Assembly: GCA_023227645.1 (NCBI GenBank)
Contig: JALNVJ010000038.1
Coordinates: 1 to 11,091 of the forward strand
Direction: 5' to 3'
Length of the DNA stretch: 11,091 nt
DNA from: Bacteroidales bacterium
GTDB lineage: Bacteria > Bacteroidota > Bacteroidia > Bacteroidales > P3
Both the position numbers and the translations under genes were made by a program. Below, piece by piece: positions 1 to 6,883 of the stretch. How positions within the stretch are numbered: position 1 is the first letter of the stretch; each line of letters opens with the position of its first letter. Below the pieces are notes generated by a model, which had not been told where the DNA came from, did not search any database, and saw only the letters and a program-made list of their open reading frames with translations.

Positions 1-116
1 AGAACTTTAACCTTATGTCCATTATTTATAAGCCCCATTGTTAGACTATGCATCCCCATCGACCCTCCATCAACGGCAGGGAAAGGAGGTTTGTAGCAGA
101 GTTGTAATATCTTCAT
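1..116 (-). CDS. Glycosyltransferase, group 4-like N-terminus (partial)
   Basis: The reverse strand reads from an ATG at 114-116 and stays open to base 1, giving 38 complete codons; the rest lies outside the window. The visible protein starts MKILQLCYKPPFPAVDGG and continues to a GL...NGHKVKVL segment. This is the usual first beta-strand, glycine-rich turn and first helix of a GT-B fold glycosyltransferase (GT4-like), where the DGG turn lies near the sugar-nucleotide cleft. Such enzymes add sugars to surface polysaccharide or lipopolysaccharide in the cytoplasm. The start codon shares one base with the stop of the upstream permease (TAATG), which suggests translational coupling, and no Shine-Dalgarno is seen. 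A glycosyltransferase next to an Lpt permease fits an envelope role. The acceptor and sugar cannot be told from 38 residues. Confidence 0.75.
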   Translation of the reverse strand, partial: MKILQLCYKPPFPAVDGGSMGMHSLTMGLINNGHKVKV

Positions 117-1552
117 TATTTGTTTTTGTTTCTAAATAACTTGTTTCTAAACATCTTTATCTTCTTTACCCATTCTTCAGAACTCATTAGTGAGGAGTCG
201 GTTGTTGCTTTCATGGTTAGGAAGAGGCCAATTACTAAGAATAAGAGAGAGGCAATCCACATGCCAAAAGCACTTGATAGAACTCCTTCAATAGTTGCCT
301 TTTCAGCAATCATTCCCACAACATAATAGAAGATAAAACTAAGAACTGAAATAACAACTGGCATTCCCAGGCCTCCTTTTCGAATAATGGCACCTAAAGG
401 AGCACCAATAAAGAATAAAATTATACAAGCTGCAGACAAGGTAAACTTCCTATGCCATTCGTTCTTATGACGAATAATAAACTCACTATCCCCGCTCTTT
501 TTGGAGTCGAGCATCTTGATATCTGTTTCTATATAATGTAGCTTTTGGGCTGCGTCATTATTAATTTTTTTCTTCTCCTCCATGGTCAAGACCTGATAAT
601 CTTTATAGAATGAGAAATTAAAATTAGTATCAATCTTGGTTTTTATAGAGTCAGTTTTGTTTTGTAATATAAGTTGTTTCTTAATTCCTTTAATAATGGA
701 TAGATTAAAGTTGTCGTTTTCGGCTCTTAATAGCTTAATGCTTTTGTTTAGATTGGTTATATTCATCATCTTATAATGATTAGAATATCTATCGTTGTCG
801 GTGGCTTGGAATGCAAAGTCGGAGATATCGAAACGGATTATTTGTTCTTTGAAATTTAAACGAACCAAAGGGTTCTTATAATAATTCTCTTGGTCGTAGG
901 TCTCGTCGTAGGAATATCCATCAAAGAGATTAAAAACAAGTGTGTTGCCGTTGTCCTCGCTATACATTTGACCTTTTTTTGCAACAGTAATACTAACATT
1001 GCCCAATTCCTTACTGTGGTCGTAAATCATTATATCGGATAGGTTTTCCCCAGTCTTGTCTTTTCCTCCAACCCTAATAACATATCTATCTATATCGGAA
1101 TAATATTCATTAGGTCTAATATTAATTGTGGGTTTCTTGGTATTGATCTCATACATTAATGTCCTCATTTTCTTTTCAGCAATAGGCATAAAATTATTGG
1201 AAAAGAAGAAAGCAAAAACAGATAATATGGAAACAACAATAATTAATGGGCGGATTATCCTCCAAAGAGAAATGCCTGCCGACTTCATTGCTACAAGCTC
1301 GTACCTTTCTCCAAAATTACCTAGGGTCATAATGGAAGCCAGTAAAACAGCAAGTGGAAGAGCCATAGGAACAAGGGTAACTAATATATACCAAAGAAGT
1401 TGAATAATAATAATGGTATCCAAACCCTTACCTATCATCTTTTCAATTATCTTCCATAGAAATTGAAGAAGAAGTACAAATTCAGAAATTGAAAATGTAA
1501 GTAGAAGAGGTCCTAAGAAAGATTTTATAATGAGTACATCAAGTTTCTTCAC
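116..1552 (-). CDS. LptF/LptG (YjgP/YjgQ) family permease
   Basis: This encodes a 478-residue inner-membrane protein of the LptF/LptG family, the transmembrane half of the ABC transporter (with LptB) that pulls lipopolysaccharide from the inner membrane toward the outer membrane. Three hydrophobic segments lie in about residues 9-120, including a GPLLLTF start and a PMALPLAVLLA stretch. A polar periplasmic region of about 240 residues follows (the jellyroll position), then three more hydrophobic segments from about 365 to 460 with the GAPLGAIIRKGGLG signature, and a short basic tail. I chose the GTG at 1550-1552 because the protein then begins with KKLDVLIIKSF, as expected for the family. The only upstream ATG (1792) lies inside the divergent peptidase gene, and the extra 80 residues do not look like this family. 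LptF and LptG cannot be told apart here. A glycosyltransferase follows with a one-base overlap. Confidence 0.88.
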   Translation of the reverse strand: MKKLDVLIIKSFLGPLLLTFSISEFVLLLQFLWKIIEKMIGKGLDTIIIIQLLWYILVTLVPMALPLAVLLASIMTLGNFGERYELVAMKSAGISLWRIIRPLIIVVSILSVFAFFFSNNFMPIAEKKMRTLMYEINTKKPTINIRPNEYYSDIDRYVIRVGGKDKTGENLSDIMIYDHSKELGNVSITVAKKGQMYSEDNGNTLVFNLFDGYSYDETYDQENYYKNPLVRLNFKEQIIRFDISDFAFQATDNDRYSNHYKMMNITNLNKSIKLLRAENDNFNLSIIKGIKKQLILQNKTDSIKTKIDTNFNFSFYKDYQVLTMEEKKKINNDAAQKLHYIETDIKMLDSKKSGDSEFIIRHKNEWHRKFTLSAACIILFFIGAPLGAIIRKGGLGMPVVISVLSFIFYYVVGMIAEKATIEGVLSSAFGMWIASLLFLVIGLFLTMKATTDSSLMSSEEWVKKIKMFRNKLFRNKNK

Positions 1553-1576
1553 AATCAAAAATAAGCAATTAAAACA

Positions 1577-1584
1577 CAAAAGTA
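1577..1584 (-). promoter_or_regulatory. Candidate -7 element for the LptF/LptG gene
   Basis: On the minus strand the bases read TACTTTTG, a full match to the Bacteroidota -7 consensus TAnnTTTG, about 24 bases upstream of the GTG start. No TTG sits at the expected -33 distance. A second match (TATTTTTG, 1556-1563) is so close to the start codon that it would give an almost leaderless message. Either may be used; the AT-rich context makes chance matches easy. Confidence 0.35.
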
Positions 1585-1606
1585 CGAAGATTTCACCTTT
1601 TATTTG

Positions 1607-1614
1607 TATTTTTG
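1607..1614 (+). promoter_or_regulatory. Candidate -7 element for the dipeptidyl-peptidase III gene
   Basis: TATTTTTG matches TAnnTTTG and ends 31 bases before the ATG at 1646, which would leave a leader of about 25 bases. No clear -33 TTG is present. It lies in the 93-base divergent gap shared with the permease gene. Confidence 0.4.
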
Positions 1615-1645
1615 CTTTCAAATTAAACAAAATAATGAATATTAT

Positions 1646-3703
1646 ATGAAAAGGACAATTATGTTTACAGCAATAATAGCATGCCTTATTGCCATTCCAA
1701 ATGGGGCAAAGGCACAAAGTGAAACCCAAAAAGAGCCCGCTTTCAAATATGTAATTGATGAGTTTGCTGATATAAAAGTTATGCGTTATCAAATTCCTAA
1801 TTGGGATAATTTAACTTTAGGACAACAAGAATACCTATACTATTTGTCAGAAGCTTCAAAATGTGGTAGGGATATTCTATGGGATCAGCATTATAAATAT
1901 AACCTTACTGTTAGAAAAACTTTAGAAAATATATTGGCTACATATAGCGGAAAACGTGAATCAGAAGAATGGGATAACTTCGAGGTATATGCAAAGAGGG
2001 TATTCTTTAGTAATGGAATTCATCATCACTATGCAGAAGATAAAATTATGCCAACCTTCTCAAAGTTGTATTTCCAAAGTCTAATAACTTCTTCCACTTC
2101 AAAATCTTTCCCAACTAATAAGGGAGAGAAATTATCAAATTTCTCAGAAAGGATAACAGATATTATTTTTAGTGCAAAGGTTGCACCAATTAGGAAAGAA
2201 AGTGATAATACAAAGGATATAGTTTTGTCTTCAGCAGTTAATTTCTATGAAGGACTAACAAGGGCAGAGGTTGAGAAATATTATTCCGAAAAAACAAGTC
2301 CAGATCAAAACCGCCCTTTATCTTATGGTCTAAACTCTAAGCTTATTAAAGAAGGTGGTAAGATTTCCGAAAAGACCTATAAGTTAGGAGGAATGTATTC
2401 AGGTGCAATAAAAGAAATTCTTTATTGGTTAGAAAAAGCAGCTAAGGTTGCAGAAAATGATAATCAAAGAGTATATATTGGTCTTCTTGTTAAGTATTAT
2501 AAAACAGGAGATTTAAAAATATGGGACGATTATAATGTTGCTTGGGCAAGAGATATTGAATCACAATGTGATTTTGTAAATGGATTTATTGAAAACTATA
2601 CCGACCCACTTGGAATGAAATCATCATGGGAAGCATTAGTTAATTTCAAGGATATGGAAGCAACTAAGCGTACTGAAATAATAAGTAGCAATGCACAGTG
2701 GTTTGAAGATAGATCACCTGTTGCAGCAGAATATAAGAAGAATGAAGTAAAAGGAGTTTCGGCAAAGGTAATTAATGCAGTTATGTTGGGAGGAGATTGT
2801 TACCCAACACCACCAATTGGAATTAATCTACCAAATGCAGATTGGATTAGAAAAGAATTTGGTTCTAAATCTGTAACCATTGCTAATCTATCTTCAGCTT
2901 ATGATTTAGCATCTATGGAATCTCCAAAAAGTGCATTACAAGAATTTTCAGCAAATAAAGAAGAAATTGAGTTAGCAAAGAGATACGGTTCGTTAGCAGG
3001 AGACCTACATACCGACTTGCACGAATGTCTTGGACATGGCTCTGGGCAATTGCTTGAGGGAACAAATCCAGGCGCATTAGCTGATTACTCATCCTCACTT
3101 GAAGAAGCAAGAGCTGATCTATTTGCTCTATATTATATGATGGACCCATACCTAATTGAAATAGGATTAATCCCAGACCTTGGAGTTGGAAGAGCAGAGT
3201 ATGATTCTTATTTACGTAATGGACTACTAACTCAATATGCAAGGATAGAGTTTGGTAAAACAGTAAATCAAGCTCATATGCAGGCAAGAAAACTAATTTC
3301 AACTTATGCTTATGAAAGAGGAAAAGAAAGTGGAGCAATTGTAAAATTCCAAAAGAATGGGAAGACCTATTTCCAAATAAAAGATCATGACGAAGTGAGA
3401 AAGATATTTGGAGAACTTCTTGCAATCATTCAAGATATTAAATCACGAGGTGATTACCAAGCAGGTAAAGAATTGATTGAAAAATATGCTGTTCATATTG
3501 ATCCCGTATTACACCAAGAAATAATAGATCGTTATAGGAAGTTAAATATCAAACCTTATGGTGGCTTTGTTAATCCAGAAATAACACCAGTAGCTAATAA
3601 AGAAGGTAAAATTATTAAATATAAAGTAACCTACCCAACTGATTTCCTAAAACAACAACTTCAATACGGAAAGAACTATTCATTCCTTCCAACAATTAAT
3701 TAA
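1646..3703 (+). CDS. Dipeptidyl-peptidase III, M49 family, exported
   Basis: A 685-residue zinc metallopeptidase that removes dipeptides from the N-terminus of short peptides. The M49 zinc site is intact: HECLGH at residues 459-464 (ligands His459 and His464, catalytic Glu460) and EEARAD at 486-491 (third ligand Glu487). The spacing of 23 residues between the second His and the Glu agrees with the characterised Bacteroides thetaiotaomicron enzyme as I recall it. A KPYGGFVNPE stretch near the C-terminus is also typical of bacterial members. The ATG at 1646 starts a good signal peptide (MKRT, hydrophobic core, AKA before Gln24). Cleavage before Gln fits the common Bacteroidota pattern that yields pyroglutamate. 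IIAC at residues 10-13 is lipobox-like but gives a very short core, so signal peptidase I is preferred. An earlier in-frame ATG at 1604 would add 14 residues ahead of the signal and is rejected. The likely role is periplasmic peptide breakdown in an amino-acid-using organism. It stands alone between a divergent and a convergent gene. Confidence 0.93.
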   Translation: MKRTIMFTAIIACLIAIPNGAKAQSETQKEPAFKYVIDEFADIKVMRYQIPNWDNLTLGQQEYLYYLSEASKCGRDILWDQHYKYNLTVRKTLENILATYSGKRESEEWDNFEVYAKRVFFSNGIHHHYAEDKIMPTFSKLYFQSLITSSTSKSFPTNKGEKLSNFSERITDIIFSAKVAPIRKESDNTKDIVLSSAVNFYEGLTRAEVEKYYSEKTSPDQNRPLSYGLNSKLIKEGGKISEKTYKLGGMYSGAIKEILYWLEKAAKVAENDNQRVYIGLLVKYYKTGDLKIWDDYNVAWARDIESQCDFVNGFIENYTDPLGMKSSWEALVNFKDMEATKRTEIISSNAQWFEDRSPVAAEYKKNEVKGVSAKVINAVMLGGDCYPTPPIGINLPNADWIRKEFGSKSVTIANLSSAYDLASMESPKSALQEFSANKEEIELAKRYGSLAGDLHTDLHECLGHGSGQLLEGTNPGALADYSSSLEEARADLFALYYMMDPYLIEIGLIPDLGVGRAEYDSYLRNGLLTQYARIEFGKTVNQAHMQARKLISTYAYERGKESGAIVKFQKNGKTYFQIKDHDEVRKIFGELLAIIQDIKSRGDYQAGKELIEKYAVHIDPVLHQEIIDRYRKLNIKPYGGFVNPEITPVANKEGKIIKYKVTYPTDFLKQQLQYGKNYSFLPTIN

Positions 3704-3732
3704 GGAAAAGAAACTCTTGATATTATTATAAA

Positions 3733-3764
3733 AAAGACGGTGATTTTAATTTCTCACCGTCTTT
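3733..3764. terminator. Bidirectional hairpin terminator
   Basis: AAAGACGGTGA (3733-3743) pairs perfectly with TCACCGTCTTT (3754-3764) across a 10-base loop. T-rich sequence follows on the plus strand and the complement of an A-run follows on the minus strand. It lies between the convergent peptidase and lipoprotein genes, so it can stop transcripts from both sides. Confidence 0.85.
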
Positions 3765-3771
3765 CTTTTAT

Positions 3772-4725
3772 TTATGGCAAATTGAAGACTATGCTCAAAC
3801 CGTTGGTTGAGTAGGAGGCTATATTGTCGCAGTTGGTTTGGTCTGATTTCCCGAAATCAATTATATTCATTGCTTCTCTCTGTGTTTTTAGGTCCTTATA
3901 GTTTAGTTTTATATTGCCAGAAACTAACCAAAAACAATTTCTATTATAAGAGAAATAAGCTAAGCCTTCATTTGTTGGACCAACCATTTCTGCATCCCAT
4001 TCCCAGTTATTATTATTATCTGATGCGCTTCCTCCACTTTCTATTGTATTATTGGTTTTGTCGTCACTATATTCTGGGGTTTCAAATCCACTAATATAAT
4101 AGGTGTATCTTTGGCTTGATAATCGGATGTCTCCTAAGGGTGTTGAGAAATAAGCAGAGTCGCAGGTTATGGATTGGGTTGGGTAATTGGTGTTTTCAAA
4201 TTTTTTGGTTATGCCTTCATTTCTTATTACTAATCTTAGGTTGGAATTGCAGGCTGAAACAAATGCTTGATTTTCTCCATTAATATAGTTTGGTGTATGG
4301 GTTGCCATATAGTAGTTTTGAACGTCTGCTTCGATTGTTGATAGGGAGTCTTTCCAATGAGATGATACCCTTGCTATTATTTTTCCACTCCTATATCTAT
4401 TATCGTATCCTTGGGTGGTGTCTGTTCCGAAATCAAGGGTGATTATCATTGGATAGGGGTTTGTTTGGTTTGGATCTGCTTTTTCTCTTGTAATAATTGG
4501 ATATGTTATTCCATTATTATAAAAAACTTGGTCATCATCAATTGCTAATTCAATTATATGGGTGATATTTGAAATTGCCATTTCTGCTGATGAAACTCCT
4601 TCTTGTATCTTAAAAATATCTTTTGAAGAATAGGTGCCTGTTTGGTTTGTAATAGGGTCTTCCTCTTTGCAAGAGAAAACAAATACTAGGAGTGAGAGGG
4701 TTAATAATAATGCTGACTTTTTCAT
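3772..4725 (-). CDS. Hypothetical lipoprotein
   Basis: A 317-residue protein I do not recognise. The ATG at 4723-4725 starts a lipoprotein signal: MKK, a leucine-rich core, then V-F-S-C with Cys19 as the lipidated residue, followed by K-E-E-D and a Ser/Thr-rich linker. An earlier in-frame ATG at 4761 would put 12 residues before this signal and is less likely. The mature part has no long hydrophobic segment and looks beta-rich, with many Tyr, Asn, Ser and Thr. Four further cysteines (contexts SACNSN, ITCDSA, RNCFWL, TNCDNI) could form two disulfides. It should be anchored in the periplasm or outer membrane. It is a single gene with its own promoter region and a shared terminator, so the neighbours do not suggest a function. 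Domains of unknown function are common among such Bacteroidota lipoproteins. Confidence 0.8.
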   Translation of the reverse strand: MKKSALLLTLSLLVFVFSCKEEDPITNQTGTYSSKDIFKIQEGVSSAEMAISNITHIIELAIDDDQVFYNNGITYPIITREKADPNQTNPYPMIITLDFGTDTTQGYDNRYRSGKIIARVSSHWKDSLSTIEADVQNYYMATHTPNYINGENQAFVSACNSNLRLVIRNEGITKKFENTNYPTQSITCDSAYFSTPLGDIRLSSQRYTYYISGFETPEYSDDKTNNTIESGGSASDNNNNWEWDAEMVGPTNEGLAYFSYNRNCFWLVSGNIKLNYKDLKTQREAMNIIDFGKSDQTNCDNIASYSTNGLSIVFNLP

Positions 4726-4758
4726 AATTCTCAAAATATTTAATGGGCTAATAGGAAG

Positions 4759-4766
4759 CAAAATTA
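4759..4766 (-). promoter_or_regulatory. Candidate -7 element for the lipoprotein gene
   Basis: On the minus strand the bases read TAATTTTG, a full TAnnTTTG match 33 bases upstream of the lipoprotein ATG. No TTG is seen at the usual -33 spacing, so support is partial. Confidence 0.4.
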
Positions 4767-4783
4767 ATATTTTTCTCCAAATA

Positions 4784-4815
4784 TTTGGTAGTTAGAAGAA
4801 AATTTCGGAATTTTG
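4784..4815 (+). promoter_or_regulatory. Promoter for rpmB
   Basis: TTTG at 4784-4787 and GAATTTTG at 4808-4815 are separated by 20 bases. This fits the Bacteroidota primary sigma pattern TTTG-N19-21-TAnnTTTG with one mismatch in the -7 box. The predicted transcript starts about 40 bases before the rpmB ATG. Confidence 0.65.
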
Positions 4816-4859
4816 CACTCCGTTTAAAAAAAGAATATACAATAAAAATATAAATAGCC

Positions 4860-5099
4860 ATGTCTAAGATTTGTGAAATAACAGGAAAAAAAGTAATGTC
4901 AGGACATAAAGTTTCTCACTCTAATATTAAGACTAAGAGAAAGTTTTATCCAAATCTTCAAACAAAGAAATTCTTTATTCCAGAAGAAAATATGTGGATA
5001 ACTTTAAAAGTTTCTGCTGCAGGGATGAGAACAATTAACAAAAAAGGAGTAATGGCTTGTTTAGAAAATTCAATTGAAAAAGGAATTATCAAGTTCTAA
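4860..5099 (+). CDS. rpmB: 50S ribosomal protein L28 (bL28)
   Basis: A 79-residue protein with the classic bL28 N-terminus (MSKICEITGKK, then SHSNIKTKRKF) and the central NLQTKKF, with W-I-T-L-K-V-S and G-M-R-T-I-N-K-K-G in the second half. It binds 23S rRNA in the large subunit. There is one N-terminal Cys and no CxxC pair, so this is a zinc-free form. No Shine-Dalgarno precedes the ATG. A terminator follows directly. In many Bacteroidota rpmB is followed by rpmG (bL33); here the next gene is a thioesterase, and the 81-base gap cannot hold rpmG. Confidence 0.97.
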   Translation: MSKICEITGKKVMSGHKVSHSNIKTKRKFYPNLQTKKFFIPEENMWITLKVSAAGMRTINKKGVMACLENSIEKGIIKF

Positions 5100-5123
5100 C
5101 TTTTTTAGGTTTTAATTTCAAAG

Positions 5124-5159
5124 TGCTGTCCTCAACATTTATTTGGAGACAGCATTTTT
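5124..5159 (+). terminator. Intrinsic terminator after rpmB
   Basis: TGCTGTC (5124-5130) pairs with GACAGCA (5148-5154), and the stem can extend by TC/GA past one bulged C. The loop is AT-rich and TTTTT follows. It lies between rpmB and the thioesterase gene. Confidence 0.75.
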
Positions 5160-5180
5160 AATTTATAAACATTTTGATAT

Positions 5181-5606
5181 ATGGCATACTCATTTGATTT
5201 TAGTAAAAGAGTTGATTATGTAGAAACTGACAAAATGGGAGTTGTACATAATAGTATTTATTTTTGGTTTTTTGAAAAGGGACGTACAGAAACTATGCGT
5301 CATTTAGGCTTTTCATATAAAGAAGTTGAAGATAGAGGCGTAATGATGCCTTTGGTTGAACAATATTGCAAATACGTTTCGCCGTCCTATTATGATGACC
5401 TTATTACTATAAGAACTGTAATTGAAAAGTTGCCTACGGCTCGTTTTTCATTCAAATATTCTATCCTTAGAAAAGAGAAAGATGGAAGAGAAACTCTTTT
5501 GGCTGAAGGTTATAATGTGCTTGCATTTATTGACTCTATATCACGTCGTCCTATGCGTTGCCCTCAGTGGATAAGTGAATTATTGCAGGAAAAGTTGGCA
5601 GATTGA
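5181..5606 (+). CDS. Acyl-CoA thioesterase, YbgC/FadM-like hotdog fold
   Basis: A 141-residue single hotdog-fold (4HBT) protein. The N-terminal motif V-D-Y-V-E-T-D-K-M-G-V-V-H-N with Asp17 matches the catalytic Asp region of YbgC-type thioesterases. It is followed by YFWFFEKGRTE, the start of the central hot-dog helix, and later strands YCKYVSPSYYDD and ARFSFKYSILR. The family hydrolyses acyl-CoA (or acyl-ACP) thioesters in the cytoplasm; the chain length cannot be told. The length is normal. No Shine-Dalgarno and no good promoter are seen in the short gap after the rpmB terminator, so it may depend partly on read-through. The promoter for rpsU starts inside its last codons. Confidence 0.88.
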   Translation: MAYSFDFSKRVDYVETDKMGVVHNSIYFWFFEKGRTETMRHLGFSYKEVEDRGVMMPLVEQYCKYVSPSYYDDLITIRTVIEKLPTARFSFKYSILRKEKDGRETLLAEGYNVLAFIDSISRRPMRCPQWISELLQEKLAD

Positions 5607-5625
5607 GAATTTAGTTGTATGTTTG
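5595..5625 (+). promoter_or_regulatory. Promoter for rpsU
   Basis: TTG at 5595-5597, then 20 bases, then TATGTTTG at 5618-5625, a full TAnnTTTG match. The -33 box lies within the last codons of the thioesterase gene. The predicted leader before the rpsU ATG is about 42-44 bases. Confidence 0.7.
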
Positions 5626-5660
5626 CAAACTCAAAAAAAATATTTAATAATTTAAAAGAA

Positions 5661-5666
5661 AGAGGT
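5661..5666 (+). promoter_or_regulatory. Shine-Dalgarno of rpsU
   Basis: AGAGGT lies 7 bases before the rpsU ATG, preceded by AAAGAA; GAGGT is complementary to the 16S anti-SD core. Most neighbouring genes have nothing like it. In Bacteroidota the anti-SD is held by bS21, bS18 and bS6, so an SD on the bS21 message suggests feedback control of bS21 synthesis. Confidence 0.65.
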
Positions 5667-5673
5667 ATTTATT

Positions 5674-5871
5674 ATGATTATTGTTCCTATTAAAGAAGGT
5701 GAAAACATTGAAAGAGCTCTTAAGAAATTGAAGAGAAAGTTTGAAAAGACAGGTGTGGTTAAAGAATTACGCCGTAGAAAACAATTTGACAAACCTTCTG
5801 TAATAGAAAGAGATCGTAGAAAGAAAGCTATTTATATTCAAAAGTTACAGCAAAGTGCTTTAAATCAATAG
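5674..5871 (+). CDS. rpsU: 30S ribosomal protein S21 (bS21)
   Basis: A 65-residue, very basic protein with the full bS21 pattern: MIIVPIKEGENIERALKKLK, then RKFEKTGVVKELRRRKQF, KPSV, and a basic C-terminal helix with KKAIYIQKLQ. It sits by the anti-Shine-Dalgarno end of 16S rRNA. Tyr54 falls where the Flavobacterium johnsoniae protein has the Tyr reported to stack on the 16S 3' tail and help hide the anti-SD (from memory of that structural work). The gene has its own promoter, an SD-like leader and a strong terminator, so it is a single-gene unit. Position just before a xer recombinase and hpf is common in this phylum. Confidence 0.97.
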   Translation: MIIVPIKEGENIERALKKLKRKFEKTGVVKELRRRKQFDKPSVIERDRRKKAIYIQKLQQSALNQ

Positions 5872-5891
5872 TCTACCATTTAATCATAAAT

Positions 5892-5926
5892 AAAAAGGTC
5901 TGGAAACTTGTTTTCAGACCTTTTTT
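5892..5926 (+). terminator. Strong intrinsic terminator after rpsU
   Basis: GGTCTGGAAA (5897-5906) pairs with TTTTCAGACC (5911-5920) around the tetraloop CTTG, with one G-T pair. Flanking A5 and T6 runs extend the stem and provide the U-tract. Confidence 0.88.
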
Positions 5927-5938
5927 GTTGTATATTTG
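5908..5938 (+). promoter_or_regulatory. Promoter for the xer recombinase gene, embedded in the rpsU terminator
   Basis: TTG at 5908-5910 (loop and arm of the terminator), then 20 bases, then TATATTTG at 5931-5938, a full TAnnTTTG match. The GTG start codon is only 5 bases further on, so the transcript would begin at or very near the start codon. Confidence 0.6.
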
Positions 5939-5942
5939 ATAC

Positions 5943-6824
5943 GTGGAATTTGACAATTATATTAATTATTTAATAAGCGAAAAGCAATATTCGGAGCATA
6001 CCGTTACTGCTTACAGTGTAGATTTAAAACAATTTGAGGATTTCATAAATAAGGTTTTTGGAATAGATAAAGCAAAGGAAGTAACAGCTCCAATGATAAG
6101 AGATTGGATTGTTTCCTTAAGTGAAAACACTATATCTAATCGCTCCATAAATCGTAAGATTAGCTCTCTAAGGTCTTATTTCCGTTTCCTCTTAAAAGCT
6201 GATGAGGTTTCTGCCAATCCATTAATTAAAATTCTTCCCGTTAAAACCTCTAAGCGTACTCCTGTTTTTGTTATGGAAGAGGATATGAGTGGTATTATAA
6301 ATATGGAGTATAAGCATGATTTTGAAGGGATCAGAAATAGATTAATTATAGTGCTACTTTATGCAACAGGAATGAGGAAGTCGGAGGTTCTTAACTTAGA
6401 AGAAAAAGACTTTGATTTTGAAAAGCAAGAGATAAGAGTTTTTGGCAAAAGAAGAAAGGAAAGAATTATCCCTATACATAAACAATTAATTGATTTACTT
6501 AATAACTATTTAGATCAAAAGACTATTATTGGTAAATTCGATAAAAAGCTATTAGTTAATAAAGATAATTCTCCACTTTCCATCCAACAATTTGATGTAA
6601 TTGTAAGGGATTCTCTATTATCTGCCCATGTGGATAGGAAATCTCCTCATATCTTAAGGCATACTTTTGCAACTCATTTATTGAATGAAGGAGCAGATAT
6701 AATGAATGTGAAAGACTTACTTGGTCACCAATCATTAGAGGCAACACAAATTTACACTCACAATACTATTGAGAGGTTAAAAAGCGTTTATAAGAAAACG
6801 CATCCTAGGGCGGAATACGAATAA
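5943..6824 (+). CDS. xerC: XerC/XerD-family tyrosine recombinase
   Basis: A 293-residue tyrosine recombinase with all catalytic residues: Arg145 (ATGMRKSE), Lys169 (FGKRRKER), His236 and Arg239 (PHILRH), His262 (LLGHQSLEATQIYTH) and nucleophile Tyr271. The N-terminal SAM-like core-binding domain covers about residues 1-90 (YLISEKQYSEHTVTAY, then NRSINRKISSLRSYF). Length and the chromosomal setting (rpsU before, hpf after) fit a housekeeping Xer enzyme that resolves chromosome dimers at dif, rather than a phage or transposon integrase. No attachment repeats or cargo genes are seen nearby. The GTG start at 5943 fits the family alignment. The symbol xerC is by custom for this locus; XerC and XerD cannot be separated from the sequence alone. 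Confidence 0.9.
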   Translation: MEFDNYINYLISEKQYSEHTVTAYSVDLKQFEDFINKVFGIDKAKEVTAPMIRDWIVSLSENTISNRSINRKISSLRSYFRFLLKADEVSANPLIKILPVKTSKRTPVFVMEEDMSGIINMEYKHDFEGIRNRLIIVLLYATGMRKSEVLNLEEKDFDFEKQEIRVFGKRRKERIIPIHKQLIDLLNNYLDQKTIIGKFDKKLLVNKDNSPLSIQQFDVIVRDSLLSAHVDRKSPHILRHTFATHLLNEGADIMNVKDLLGHQSLEATQIYTHNTIERLKSVYKKTHPRAEYE

Positions 6825-6844
6825 ACAAATAAAATTAGGCAATA

Positions 6845-6852
6845 TAGTTTTG
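6845..6852 (+). promoter_or_regulatory. Candidate -7 element for hpf
   Basis: TAGTTTTG matches TAnnTTTG and ends 31 bases before the hpf ATG, in the 59-base gap after the recombinase gene. No TTG stands at the expected -33 position, so read-through from the recombinase promoter is also possible. Confidence 0.45.
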
Positions 6853-6871
6853 CTAAAATAAATTAATTAAC

Positions 6872-6879
6872 AAGGAGGT
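6872..6879 (+). promoter_or_regulatory. Full-strength Shine-Dalgarno of hpf
   Basis: AAGGAGGT is an eight-base match to the 16S anti-SD complement, 4 bases before the ATG. This is unusual in a phylum whose genes mostly lack SDs, and it is the best SD in this window. Confidence 0.85.
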
Positions 6880-6883
6880 TTAT

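Noticed and set aside
1553..1792. Upstream extension of the permease reading frame to an ATG at 1792
   Set aside because: It would overlap the divergent peptidase gene and its signal peptide, and the added 80 residues (Cys-rich, no family resemblance) do not match LptF/LptG. The GTG at 1552 gives the expected N-terminus.
2913..3425. Open frame of 170 codons on the minus strand inside the peptidase gene
   Set aside because: It lies antisense to the conserved zinc-site region and encodes a Leu/His-rich product typical of a shadow frame.
3807..4094. Plus-strand open frame antisense to the lipoprotein gene
   Set aside because: Low-complexity Tyr/Leu-rich translation with no start signals; the lipoprotein on the other strand has a clear signal and terminator.
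5943..6824. Tyrosine recombinase as a sign of a prophage, integron or conjugative element
   Set aside because: No attachment-site repeats, tRNA target, phage or transfer genes are nearby; the rpsU-xer-hpf order and normal Xer length point to a housekeeping enzyme.
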